Of a DNA stretch of 64,000 nucleotides, positions 26,328 through 34,090 are shown piece after piece. How positions within the stretch are numbered: the first letter of the stretch is position 1; each line of letters begins with the position of its first letter. Below the pieces are notes generated by a model. The model worked only from the letters and a program-made list of their open reading frames with translations. It searched no databases and was not told the DNA's origin. Location of the stretch: NCBI RefSeq assembly GCF_031846305.1, contig NZ_JAVRHY010000008.1, positions 62,001-126,000 of the forward strand, given 5' to 3'. Position numbers and translations under genes: made by a program. Source of the DNA: Spectribacter acetivorans (lineage in GTDB: Bacteria; Pseudomonadota; Gammaproteobacteria; Nevskiales; Salinisphaeraceae).

Positions 26328-26440
26328 GCAAGCACACAATGCTTGCCCGCTTGTTCTCCCTGAGCGGTAACCAATCCGGTTTCCCCCCAACCGGAGTTGG
26401 CGCCCCGGCGGTTCTCCCCCTACCGCCGGGGCATTTTTTT
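26328..26440 (+). ncRNA. C-rich-loop small RNA, copy 2
   Basis: A second copy of the small RNA, 298 nt downstream of the first and about 113 nt long. Stem 1 is CCGCT/AGCGG (26347-26351/26363-26367) with the same loop. Stem 2 is perfect CCGGTT/AACCGG (26376-26381/26389-26394) with loop TCCCCCC. The terminator is GCCCCGGCGGT/ACCGCCGGGGC (26402-26412/26422-26432) with loop TCTCCCCCT and seven T. Relative to copy 1 the terminator stem shows a T-A to C-G change on both sides of the stem, evidence that the RNA structure is maintained. Loop 3 contains TCTCCCCC, the exact complement of the porin Shine-Dalgarno at 2842-2849. The 5' end is inferred. Confidence 0.82.
26402..26440 (+). terminator. Intrinsic terminator of sRNA copy 2
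   Basis: An 11-bp GC-rich stem with 9-nt loop is followed by A and seven T (26434-26440). It is the strongest intrinsic terminator in the window. Confidence 0.93.
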
Positions 26441-26473
26441 GGGCGCCCGGAAAAGCGTTCCGTCCCGTGGGCG

Positions 26474-26671
26474 TCAATGCCGTTGCTCGAGCCGCTGCAG
26501 CGCCGAGAGCAGCATCAATTCCCGGAACAGGCCTTTCAATGCCTGGTTGGAGTCGCTTTCCGCCTTGGGGCAATCACCCCAGACCAGCCGCACACTGCCG
26601 GAATCGGCATCGATGAGTTGCAGTCGCGGGCTGCCATCGGCGGCAAGCCAGGCTTCGATGTCATAGCTCAT
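26474..26671 (-). CDS. Small hypothetical protein downstream of engB
   Basis: A 65-residue soluble protein starting MSYDIEAWLAADGSPRLQLI, 56 bp downstream of engB on the same strand. It has no signal peptide or membrane segment. The first half looks like a small beta-sheet domain (RLQLIDADSGSVRLVWGDCP) and the rest is a helix (NQALKGLFRELMLLSALQRL). I do not recognise the family. Gene-like composition, its place behind engB and the lack of overlap with any other gene favour a real gene; the Shine-Dalgarno is weak. Its end faces the terminator of sRNA copy 2. Confidence 0.55.
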   Translation of the reverse strand: MSYDIEAWLAADGSPRLQLIDADSGSVRLVWGDCPKAESDSNQALKGLFRELMLLSALQRLEQRH

Positions 26672-26727
26672 GAGGTTCTACCTGCGTCGTTGAATGACAA
26701 GTAGAACGTATTACGAATTATTCTTAT

Positions 26728-27333
26728 TTACAACCCGTTCGGGTCGAGCCACCGCGCCACGCGTATTCGCGCCTCCGAAACACCGATCTGCCGGGTGGCC
26801 GAGAATAGCTGCACGCCGTGGGCGGGCAGGGCCTTCTGAACTTCGTGCAGAGCCTTGAACTGCTGGTTGCGGGAGAGCTTGTCGGCCTTGGTCAGCAATA
26901 CGTGGAAGCCCAGCCCGACCCCGGCGCCCCAGTCCAGCAACTGGGCATCGAATTCGGTCAGAGGATGGCGCACATCCATCATCAGCACCACGCCCCGCAG
27001 CTGCGGGCGACCGGTGAGATAGCCCTCCACCATCCGCTGCCAGGCTGCCCGGACCCGCGGCGGCACCCGGGCAAAGCCGTAGCCCGGGAGATCCACCAGC
27101 AGTCCCTCGTTGAGGGTGAAGAAGTTCAGCAACTGGGTGCGGCCGGGTGTCTTGCTGGTGCGGGCCAGATTGCGCCGGCCGCACATGGCATTGATGGCGC
27201 TGGACTTGCCGGCGTTCGAGCGGCCGGCGAAGGCAACCTCGGGCGCCTCTTCGGTGGGCAGGCCCCGCAGATCCGCCGCGGAGGTAAGGAACTGCGCGCC
27301 GGCCATGGGATTGTCGGGCTGGTTAACGCTCAT
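26728..27333 (-). CDS. engB: Ribosome-biogenesis GTP-binding protein EngB (YihA/YsxC)
   Basis: A 201-residue GTPase needed for 50S subunit assembly and cell division. The G1 motif is GRSNAGKSS (about residues 37-45), G3 is DLPGYGFA and G4 is TKADK; the G2 region contains RTSKTPGRTQLLNFF. The ATG at 27333 gives the usual length of about 200 residues; upstream codons belong to the divergent promoter region. The gene faces the sRNA pair and polA, and the divergent neighbour is cytochrome c4, an order common in pseudomonads and relatives. A TATAAC hexamer on the minus strand (27382-27387) could be its -10 element. Confidence 0.95.
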   Translation of the reverse strand: MSVNQPDNPMAGAQFLTSAADLRGLPTEEAPEVAFAGRSNAGKSSAINAMCGRRNLARTSKTPGRTQLLNFFTLNEGLLVDLPGYGFARVPPRVRAAWQRMVEGYLTGRPQLRGVVLMMDVRHPLTEFDAQLLDWGAGVGLGFHVLLTKADKLSRNQQFKALHEVQKALPAHGVQLFSATRQIGVSEARIRVARWLDPNGL

Positions 27334-27509
27334 GCGATCCCCGGCCGGGAGGCCCGGCACGATGTCAGGAACGGGTGGGGTGTTATACAATTCACGTTGC
27401 AAACCTCGCTGCCGTGCCGTCGCACCAGCCACCGCCGCGACGGCCGCCGCTGCCGGCGGGCTCATCGCCGGGGAATCACTGGCGAACAATTTCGGGAGTT
27501 TAACGCCAC

Positions 27510-28145
27510 ATGTCCATGCGAATGCTCATTGCCACCGGTCTCGTCATGACCGCATCGATGGTCCATGCCGATCCGTTCGTCGACGGTGACCCGGAGGCCG
27601 GGGCCGAAAAAGCCGCTCCCTGCGCCGCCTGTCACGGGGGCGACGGCAACAGCACCAACCCGCAATGGCCCAAGATCGCCGGTCAGAGCAGCGCCTACCT
27701 GTATCAGCAGCTCAAGCACTTCAAGAGCGGAGACCGCGCGAACGCGGTGATGCAGGGCCAGGTGGCCAACCTGTCCGACCAGGACATGAAGGATATCGCC
27801 GCACACTTTGCCGGCAACAACATGGCCCCGGGCGTGGCCGATCCGGATCAGGTCAAGCGCGGCGGCAGGCTGTATCACGCCGGTGACGAGGAAGCCGGCA
27901 TCCCGGCCTGCGCCGGCTGCCACGGCCCGGCCGGACAGGGCAACGCCGCTGCGGCCTACCCGCGCATCGCCGGTCAGCACGCGGACTATCTTGGCACGCG
28001 CCTCAAGGCCTACCGCGAGGGTGAGCAGGATTATCCGGCCGCCGCGATCATGAGCGGAGTGGCCGCCGAACTGGAGGACGCCGATATCCAGGCCCTCACC
28101 AGCTATATCCAGGGCCTGGCGCCGCGCAGCAAGGCATCGCCATGA
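27510..28145 (+). CDS. Dihaem cytochrome c4
   Basis: A 211-residue periplasmic dihaem cytochrome carrying electrons from the bc1 complex towards terminal oxidases. A signal peptide (MSMRMLIATGLVMTASMVHA) precedes two homologous cytochrome c domains. The haem sites are CAACH (C38, C41, H42) and CAGCH (C134, C137, H138), with axial methionines likely in DRANAVMQGQV and AAIMSGVA. Each domain has the internal repeat PxIAGQxxxYL (PKIAGQSSAYL, PRIAGQHADYL). It overlaps dsbA by 4 bp (ATGA), so the two are co-translated. Confidence 0.94.
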   Translation: MSMRMLIATGLVMTASMVHADPFVDGDPEAGAEKAAPCAACHGGDGNSTNPQWPKIAGQSSAYLYQQLKHFKSGDRANAVMQGQVANLSDQDMKDIAAHFAGNNMAPGVADPDQVKRGGRLYHAGDEEAGIPACAGCHGPAGQGNAAAAYPRIAGQHADYLGTRLKAYREGEQDYPAAAIMSGVAAELEDADIQALTSYIQGLAPRSKASP

Positions 28146-28774
28146 GCCGTCCGGCACTGATACTGGCCCTGGCGGCAGTGCTCACCGCCACCGCCGCCAA
28201 CGCGCAGTTCCCGGCGCGGTATGTGGCCGGCGAGCACTACACCGCCCTGGACTCATCGGCACCAACCCGGGCCGAGGCGGATCAGGTGGCGGTGATCGAG
28301 TTCTTCGTCTATGGCTGCTCCCACTGTTACGAGTTCGACCCGATGGTCACCGAATGGGCAAACGAGCTGGCCGACGACGTGACATTCCGCCGGGTACCGG
28401 CCACCTTCGGTCAGGCCGGCCCCATCTACGCCCGGGTGTTCTACACCGCGAAGGCGCTGGACCTGGGCCAGGCGTTTCACGAAGCCTTCTTTGACGGCAT
28501 CCATCAGGCCGGCCGCCGGCTGGTGGCCACCGACGATATCCGGGCCTTCTTCGTGGAGCAGGGCGTGGCCGGAGACGCCTTCGACAAGACTTTCAACAGC
28601 GAAGTCATCGACGAACGGGTGGCGAACGCCACCCGCCTGATCCAGGCCTACGGCGTGACTGCCGTGCCCAGCCTGGGCGTTGCCGGCCGCTTCTGGACCA
28701 ACCCGCGGCAGACGGGCGGCTACGAGCCGATGCTGAACGTGGCGGATTTCCTGATCGACCGGGCCCGCGACTGA
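28142..28774 (+). CDS. dsbA: Thiol:disulfide interchange protein DsbA
   Basis: A 210-residue periplasmic thioredoxin-fold oxidase that introduces disulfide bonds into secreted proteins. The signal peptide is ALILALAAVLTATAANA. The active site is CSHC (C59-C62) in FFVYGCSHCYEF, where most DsbA have CPHC; the cis-proline loop is GVTAVPSLGVAG. The Pro-to-Ser change between the cysteines may alter the redox potential. The gene is fused by an ATGA overlap to the upstream cytochrome c4. LptM, nearby at 21746, helps disulfide formation in LptD, a known DsbA substrate. Confidence 0.92.
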   Translation: MSRPALILALAAVLTATAANAQFPARYVAGEHYTALDSSAPTRAEADQVAVIEFFVYGCSHCYEFDPMVTEWANELADDVTFRRVPATFGQAGPIYARVFYTAKALDLGQAFHEAFFDGIHQAGRRLVATDDIRAFFVEQGVAGDAFDKTFNSEVIDERVANATRLIQAYGVTAVPSLGVAGRFWTNPRQTGGYEPMLNVADFLIDRARD

Positions 28775-28793
28775 CGCGATCGGCCGGCCCTGG

Positions 28794-30044
28794 TCACGGG
28801 GCCATGGCGGTCTGGTCCTTCTCGCGAATCGTCTCGTGGACGATCTGCCAACCCCCATCCGGCTGGCGCCGCCAGTACTGCTGACGATACACCGGCGAGC
28901 CGGCCGCGGGACCGGTATCGCGTGTGAACGAAACGAGCACCAGATCGGGCTCGCCCGGATAGCGATAGATGCTCAGCTGGTCCGACTCAACCGGCAGGTC
29001 CGCCATCGCGGGTGCCTCGTCGCGAATCAGATTGACGAACTGTTGACGGCCGAGCCCGTCGGCACTTAAGAAATTCGCGGCATAGCGCCGCGCCGGGTCG
29101 GGCGTATCCCGATCCTCCCGCCAGGCGATCACCGCGTCCCGCACCTCGCGCCGAGCCTGTGCCGCTTCGTCCAGGCTGAGCCAGTCGAGCTGTTCGGCAA
29201 ACACGATCGGCGTGATGCCGGGGCGAATGAACTCGTGCAGAGCATTGAGATCGCTGTTGGCGACCACCACGCAACCCTCGCTGGCGCGCGGTGCCCGGTT
29301 GTAGGTATCTCGCGGCACGCCGTGCACCCAGATGCCATACCCGGTGCGACCGTAGTAGCGATCCCAGCTATTGGGATAGTCCACCGGGAAGGCCCCGTCC
29401 CCATAGAGTTCCGGCAGCTCGTCGTCCGGCTTGAACTCGGTGACGTGATACACGCCCAGCGGCGTGCGCAGGTCTCCCTCGAACTGCTTGCCGAAGCCGG
29501 CCGTACCGATGCTGGCGTAGAAATCGGCCACCAGGTCGAGGCCGGCCTCATCGTTGCGGAACACGTACAGGCGATTGCGCGCCAGATCCGCCACCAGCAC
29601 ATGCCGGAAGGCCGGCGCCAGTTGCAGCACGGCGTCGGGCACCGCCTCGGGCGGCGGGCTGAAGCGCCGATGCTGCCAGCGCAGGCGCGCTTCCTCGATC
29701 AATGCGTGCTGGCGGTCGCTGACCGGTGGCGCCCAGGCATCGGCCCGCCCACTGCGGGCCCGCAACAGCTCGGCGTGCAGGAAATGAGCGAGTCGGAAAT
29801 CCGGCCGGTCCGTCTTCAGGCGGGCGAGCATGTTTTCCACCTGACCGTAGTCCCCGCGCCGCCACTCGGCCAATACGTCAACCACGCGTTTTTCCGTCTC
29901 GGCGTGATGCGGCAGGGTCGATGGCGCCTGGGCGGCCACGGTTCCGGTGGCGCCGATACCGAGGGCCAGCCACAGCCATGCAGCCACGACCAACGGCCCC
30001 GGCCTAGAGCGGTTCGTCGGTTTCCCGGAGTATCTGCCAGCCAT
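28794..30044 (-). CDS. L,D-transpeptidase (YkuD) with C-terminal NTF2-like domain
   Basis: A 416-residue envelope protein. A hydrophobic signal segment (LVVAAWLWLALGIGATGTVAAQA) is followed by a helical region, the YkuD catalytic domain and a C-terminal NTF2-like domain. The catalytic cysteine lies in the motif WVHGVPRDTYNRAPRASEGC, the HxnSxGC signature of L,D-transpeptidases. Such enzymes make 3-3 peptidoglycan cross-links or attach lipoproteins. The last roughly 120 residues (YWRRQPDGGWQIVHETI) resemble the end of the neighbouring TPR protein (LMARTDDGWQILRETDEPL). The ATG at 30044 lies inside the end of that gene (41-bp overlap), so translation is probably coupled; no good Shine-Dalgarno is seen. 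Confidence 0.88.
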   Translation of the reverse strand: MAGRYSGKPTNRSRPGPLVVAAWLWLALGIGATGTVAAQAPSTLPHHAETEKRVVDVLAEWRRGDYGQVENMLARLKTDRPDFRLAHFLHAELLRARSGRADAWAPPVSDRQHALIEEARLRWQHRRFSPPPEAVPDAVLQLAPAFRHVLVADLARNRLYVFRNDEAGLDLVADFYASIGTAGFGKQFEGDLRTPLGVYHVTEFKPDDELPELYGDGAFPVDYPNSWDRYYGRTGYGIWVHGVPRDTYNRAPRASEGCVVVANSDLNALHEFIRPGITPIVFAEQLDWLSLDEAAQARREVRDAVIAWREDRDTPDPARRYAANFLSADGLGRQQFVNLIRDEAPAMADLPVESDQLSIYRYPGEPDLVLVSFTRDTGPAAGSPVYRQQYWRRQPDGGWQIVHETIREKDQTAMAP

Positions 30045-31026
30045 CGTCCGTGCGCGCCATCAGGAGGGTCTTGCGAACGCGATCCTCGTAGGTATCGGAT
30101 TGGTAATGCTGGCGGAAGCTGACTTCGGCGGTGGCATCATCAAGCAGCGTGATTCGGAAGTCGTCGATGCCGACGCGGATGCGTCCGGGGGCAGCGACCC
30201 GCTCGCGCCGGTTGTCAGCCCAGGCCGCGCGGCTGCGGCCGTCGGCGGGGCGAAAGTCGGCCGCATAACTGTTCAGATAAGCCGCCACATCCTGATCGGA
30301 CCAGGCGCGGGCCCACGCCTGCACGCTGGCACGGATCGCGGCCTGTGTATCGGTATCGGCTTCATCCGGGGCCGCATCCGCGGTCGCGGCAGCGTCCGGT
30401 TCGTCGTCAGGCAACGCATCCGGCGCGGGTGTGGATGCCGGCGCTTGTTCACCGGGCGACAGGGCCGGCTCCGGGGTCGGGGCGGGCGCGTCCACCACCT
30501 GCGTACGAGACGCGGCCTCGCGACGGCCGTCGAAGCTCGACACCATCTCCAGCTGCACGCCGAGGTCTTCCGGCCGGCCCTCCGGGTCCAGCGCCTTGCT
30601 GTAGGCCACGGCGGCCAGGGCGGTGTAGACATCACCCAGATTGCGGTGCGCCGTGGCGTAGGCCGGGTGCGTTTCCATCGCCGCTTCCAGCCAGCGGCGG
30701 GCCTGTTCGTAATCGTTCTGGCGGGAATAGAGCACCGCCAGATTGTTGGCGGGCTCGGGATGATCCGGATACTCGCGGGCCAGTTCACCGAACAGGTTGA
30801 TGGCGGCGTCGGTGTTGCCGGCCTGCGCCAGCGCTCTTGCCTTCAGAAACCGCAACTCGCTGTTGCCGGGGTCGGATGCCAGTGCCTGCTCTGCCAGATC
30901 CAGGGCAGTCTCGGCCTGGCCGCCCGCCAGCTTCGCGGAAATGGTAGTAGCATCCGCCAGCGCGCTTCCCGGCCCCAGCAGTGCACCCAGCAGCAGCGTG
31001 GCGCCCAATCCCTTGCACGCATCCAT
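30004..31026 (-). CDS. TPR-repeat periplasmic protein with C-terminal NTF2-like domain
   Basis: A 340-residue exported protein. The signal segment LGATLLLGALLGPGSALADA precedes about three tetratricopeptide repeats (ETALDLAEQALASDPGNSEL, EPANNLAVLYSRQNDYEQAR). These are followed by a Pro/Ala/Asp-rich linker (PAPTPEPALSPGEQAPAS) and an NTF2-like domain (SVQAWARAWSDQDVAAYLNS) of the type attached to L,D-transpeptidases. The ATG at 31026 was preferred; in-frame ATGs at 31056 and further upstream exist, and AAGGAG lies 13 nt before 31026. It overlaps the transpeptidase gene by 41 bp and probably acts with it in cell-wall remodelling, which is inference. Confidence 0.8.
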   Translation of the reverse strand: MDACKGLGATLLLGALLGPGSALADATTISAKLAGGQAETALDLAEQALASDPGNSELRFLKARALAQAGNTDAAINLFGELAREYPDHPEPANNLAVLYSRQNDYEQARRWLEAAMETHPAYATAHRNLGDVYTALAAVAYSKALDPEGRPEDLGVQLEMVSSFDGRREAASRTQVVDAPAPTPEPALSPGEQAPASTPAPDALPDDEPDAAATADAAPDEADTDTQAAIRASVQAWARAWSDQDVAAYLNSYAADFRPADGRSRAAWADNRRERVAAPGRIRVGIDDFRITLLDDATAEVSFRQHYQSDTYEDRVRKTLLMARTDDGWQILRETDEPL

Positions 31027-31224
31027 AACCAAACCCGTTCTCCTTCGCCGACCCATCCCCGGCTCACCGAACGGGCGGCTGGGGTGCCAGCGGAACATGC
31101 CGCGTGAATGCGTCCGAGTATACATGACCGAATCGCGGCCAGGCCTTGCCGGGCCCTTCGTCACGGTGGCCTTTTACCCGGACGCAAGGCAGACTTTTGC
31201 CACCTGATTGGAAGGCTCTACACC

Positions 31225-32661
31225 ATGATTGTTCCCGTCATTCTCGCCGGCGGCGCCGGCACCCGCCTGTGGCCGCTCTCACGCGACGCGCGGCCCAAGC
31301 AGTTCCTGCCGCTGACCGGGGAACGAACACTGCTGGCGGAGACCGCGCAGCGTGTCGCGAAACTGGAAAACACGACGGCCCCGCTGGTAGTCGGCCGGGA
31401 GGCCCACCGCTTTCTGATCGCCGAACAGCTGCGACAGGCGGGTACACCGGGGATGGTGATGCTGGAGCCTGCCGGGAGAAACACTGCCCCGGCCGCCGCC
31501 GCCGCCGCGTTCGAAGCGCTGGCCACGCACGGCCCCGTCAGCCAGTTGCTGATTCTGCCCTCCGACCATGTCATGGCGGACACCGGCGCCTTCGCGACGG
31601 CTGTCGCCATCGCCAGCGATGCCGCGGCGAGCGGCTATCTCACCACTTTCGGTGTCATGCCCACGAGCCCGGAAACCGGCTACGGCTACATCCGGCGGGG
31701 CGAGGATCTGCTCGACGGCGTGGCCCGGGTGGCTGCCTTCGTGGAAAAGCCGGACAAAGCCACCGCGACAACCTATCTCGACAGCGGCGATTACCTGTGG
31801 AACAGCGGCATGTTCCTGTTTCCGGCCCAGGCCTATCTGGACGCCCTGGCATCCCATGCGCCGGACTTGCTCGAAAGCGCCCGGGCCGCCCATGCCGGCG
31901 CCGAACGCGACAGCGACTTCCTGCGCCTCGACCCGCAGGCCTTCGCCGCCTGCCGCAGCGATTCGATCGACTACGCGGTGATGGAACGGACCGAACACGC
32001 CGCGGTGGTAGCCCTGGACGCCGGCTGGAGCGACCTGGGCAGCTGGGGCAGCGTGGCCGAAGCGGCCGGTGTCGATGCCGATCGCAATTACTGTCACGGC
32101 GACGTGATGCTGACCGATACCGAGGACTGCGTGATCCACAGCGACGGCCGGCTGGTCACCACACTGGGGCTGCAGAACACGCTGGTGGTAGCCACGGACG
32201 ACGCCGTGCTGGTGGCCGACCGCAACCGGGAACAGGACATCAAGGCAGTGGTCTCCCGGCTGCGCGACGACAATCGCCGGGAAGCCACCGAGCATCGCAA
32301 GGTCTACCGCCCCTGGGGCAGCTACGAGGCCATCGCCGCGGGCGACCGCTTTCAGGTCAAGCGCATCATCGTGCCGCCCGGCGGGCGTCTGTCGCTGCAG
32401 AAGCACCATCACCGCGCGGAGCACTGGGTGGTGGTGGAGGGCACGGCTCTGGTCACCCGCGGCGAGGAACAGACGCTGCTGACCGAGGATCAGTCCACCT
32501 ACATCCCGCTGGGCACGATCCATCGGCTGGAAAACCCCGGCAAGGTCGATCTGGTGCTGATCGAGGTCCAGTCCGGCAGCTATCTGGGCGAGGACGACAT
32601 CGTCCGCTACGACGATATCTACGGTCGCACCGGCGACGACAGCAAAAGGAAATCCGCCTGA
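31225..32661 (+). CDS. manC: Mannose-1-phosphate guanylyltransferase / mannose-6-phosphate isomerase
   Basis: A 478-residue bifunctional type II enzyme (ManC/AlgA/XanB). The N-terminal nucleotidyltransferase has GGAGTRLWPLSRDARPKQF and FVEKPDKATA. The C-terminal cupin isomerase domain has RPWGSYEAI, VKRIIVPPGGRLSLQKHHHR and EHWVVVEGTA. It makes GDP-mannose from mannose-1-phosphate and can interconvert fructose-6-P and mannose-6-P. The ATG at 31225 was chosen because the family starts MIVPVILAGG; upstream in-frame codons run into the divergent promoter region. It overlaps the phosphomannomutase by one base (TGATG). Together they supply GDP-mannose for polysaccharide or LPS synthesis. Confidence 0.95.
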   Translation: MIVPVILAGGAGTRLWPLSRDARPKQFLPLTGERTLLAETAQRVAKLENTTAPLVVGREAHRFLIAEQLRQAGTPGMVMLEPAGRNTAPAAAAAAFEALATHGPVSQLLILPSDHVMADTGAFATAVAIASDAAASGYLTTFGVMPTSPETGYGYIRRGEDLLDGVARVAAFVEKPDKATATTYLDSGDYLWNSGMFLFPAQAYLDALASHAPDLLESARAAHAGAERDSDFLRLDPQAFAACRSDSIDYAVMERTEHAAVVALDAGWSDLGSWGSVAEAAGVDADRNYCHGDVMLTDTEDCVIHSDGRLVTTLGLQNTLVVATDDAVLVADRNREQDIKAVVSRLRDDNRREATEHRKVYRPWGSYEAIAAGDRFQVKRIIVPPGGRLSLQKHHHRAEHWVVVEGTALVTRGEEQTLLTEDQSTYIPLGTIHRLENPGKVDLVLIEVQSGSYLGEDDIVRYDDIYGRTGDDSKRKSA

Positions 32662-34016
32662 TGGGTCGGCACTATCCCTTCTTCAAGGCCTACGACGTCC
32701 GCGCCCGGGTTCCGGATGAACTGGATGCGGACATGGCCCGCCGCATCGGCCGTGCCTTCGTAGCCCACCGACAGGCGAAGCGCGTGGTGGTGGGCCTGGA
32801 CATGCGCCTGTCCAGCCCGGAACTTGCCGACGCCCTGGCGGACGGCCTGCAACAGGCTGGTGCCGACGTGCTGGATATCGGCCTGTGCGGCACCGAAGAG
32901 GTCTACTACGCCACGTTCAACGAAAACGCGGACGGCGGGATCATGGTCACCGCCAGCCACAACCCGCGCGACTACAACGGCATGAAGTTCGTGCGCGAAC
33001 AGGCCCGGCCGATCTCCGCGGATACCGGCCTTTTCGACATCGAGGATCTGGTCCACGCCGACGATTTCACGGACGCATCACGGCCCGGGCAGCGTCGGCC
33101 GCTGGATCACCGTCCGGGCTACATCGACTTTCTGGTCGGCCAGATCGACCCGACCAGGCTCAAGCCGCTGAAGATCGTCGCCAACCCCGGCAACGGCTGC
33201 GCCGGCCTGGTGATGGCGGAACTGGAAAGGCGGCTGCCGTTCGCGGTCACACGGGTGCACTTCGAACCGGACGGCGAGCTGCCCAACGGCATTCCCAATC
33301 CGCTGCTGCCGGAAAACCGCGAGGCCACCGCGGCGGCGGTGCGCGAGGCCGGCGCCGACCTGGGCCTGGCCTGGGACGGCGATTTCGACCGCTGCTTCTT
33401 CTTCGACGAAACCGGCGAGTTCATCGAGGGCTACTACCTCGTAGGCCTGATCGCCCGCATGATGCTGGCCCTGGAACCGGGCGCCCGCATCGTGCACGAT
33501 CCGCGGCTAACCTGGAACACGATTGAACTGGTCGAACAGACGGGCGGCGTGCCGGTGCAGTCCAAATCCGGCCACTCGTTCATGAAACAGCGCATGCGCG
33601 AAGAGGATGCCGCCTACGGCGGCGAGATGAGCGCCCACCACTACTTCCGCAGCTTCGCCTACGCCGACAATGGGCATCTGCCCTGGCTGCTGGTGGCGCA
33701 GCTGATGTCGGAAACCGGGCAGTCGCTGTCGTCGCTGGTCAACGAAAGGCTGGCCGCGTTTCCCGCCAGCGGCGAGATCAACCGCGAGATTGGCGATCCG
33801 GATGCCGCTTTAGCCGGGTTGGAAGCGCACTACGCTGCACAGGCCGAGCGGATCGAGCACGTCGACGGCCTGTCGATGGAATTCCCCGACTGGCGCTTCA
33901 ATCTGCGCAAGTCGAATACCGAACCGGTGGTACGTCTGAATGTGGAAGCCCGTGCCGATATCGGGCTGATGCGTACGCGTACCGACGAGCTGATCGGTCT
34001 GCTCGACCAGTACTAG
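32661..34016 (+). CDS. manB: Phosphomannomutase
   Basis: A 451-residue alpha-D-phosphohexomutase converting mannose-6-P to mannose-1-P, the substrate of the preceding enzyme. The phosphoserine is S99 in TASHNPRDYNG; the metal loop is DGDFDR; the sugar-binding loop is GGEMSAHHYF; the phosphate-binding loop is RKSNTEPVVRLNVEA. ATG 32661 shares a base with the manC stop and has AAAGGAAA just upstream. It is closest to the CpsG/ManB type; AlgC-like dual activity on glucose-1-P is possible. A strong hairpin follows the stop. Confidence 0.93.
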   Translation: MGRHYPFFKAYDVRARVPDELDADMARRIGRAFVAHRQAKRVVVGLDMRLSSPELADALADGLQQAGADVLDIGLCGTEEVYYATFNENADGGIMVTASHNPRDYNGMKFVREQARPISADTGLFDIEDLVHADDFTDASRPGQRRPLDHRPGYIDFLVGQIDPTRLKPLKIVANPGNGCAGLVMAELERRLPFAVTRVHFEPDGELPNGIPNPLLPENREATAAAVREAGADLGLAWDGDFDRCFFFDETGEFIEGYYLVGLIARMMLALEPGARIVHDPRLTWNTIELVEQTGGVPVQSKSGHSFMKQRMREEDAAYGGEMSAHHYFRSFAYADNGHLPWLLVAQLMSETGQSLSSLVNERLAAFPASGEINREIGDPDAALAGLEAHYAAQAERIEHVDGLSMEFPDWRFNLRKSNTEPVVRLNVEARADIGLMRTRTDELIGLLDQY

Positions 34017-34041
34017 GGCCGTCCTGTTTCACCGCGCGAAG

Positions 34042-34071
34042 CGCCCCCGCGCCGATCGTGGCGCAGGGGCG
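34042..34071. terminator. Hairpin between convergent manB and a GST gene
   Basis: A 12-bp stem with one mismatch (CGCCCCCGCGCC/GGCGCAGGGGCG) and loop GATCGT lies between two convergent genes. There is no T-run on either side, so it may be a bidirectional but weak terminator. Confidence 0.5.
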
Positions 34072-34090
34072 TCATGCCGGACGGATGCGG

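Noticed and set aside
26030..26440. Tandem repeats between polA and engB as a CRISPR, attachment site or IS remnant
   Set aside because: There are only two units, each with its own promoter and terminator, and no integrase, transposase or cas gene is nearby.
26030..26440. The two structured elements as riboswitches or attenuators of engB
   Set aside because: They are on the plus strand and end in terminators, while engB is on the minus strand and faces them.
26030..26440. Direct identification as Spot 42 (spf)
   Set aside because: Position matches, but apart from the general three-hairpin layout I see no Spot 42 sequence and no clear CRP site; the promoters look sigma-E-like.
26038..26704. 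Short ORFs on both strands across the two sRNA copies (for example 26038-26247, 26282-26704 and 26045-26374 minus)
   Set aside because: They run through terminator hairpins, and the two copies differ by changes that preserve RNA pairing rather than protein frame.
31146..32660. N-terminal 500 residues of a 956-codon ORF ahead of the phosphomannomutase
   Set aside because: Only the part from 32661 is the real gene; the earlier part is a +1/+2 frame shadow of manC rich in Arg/Gly/Pro.
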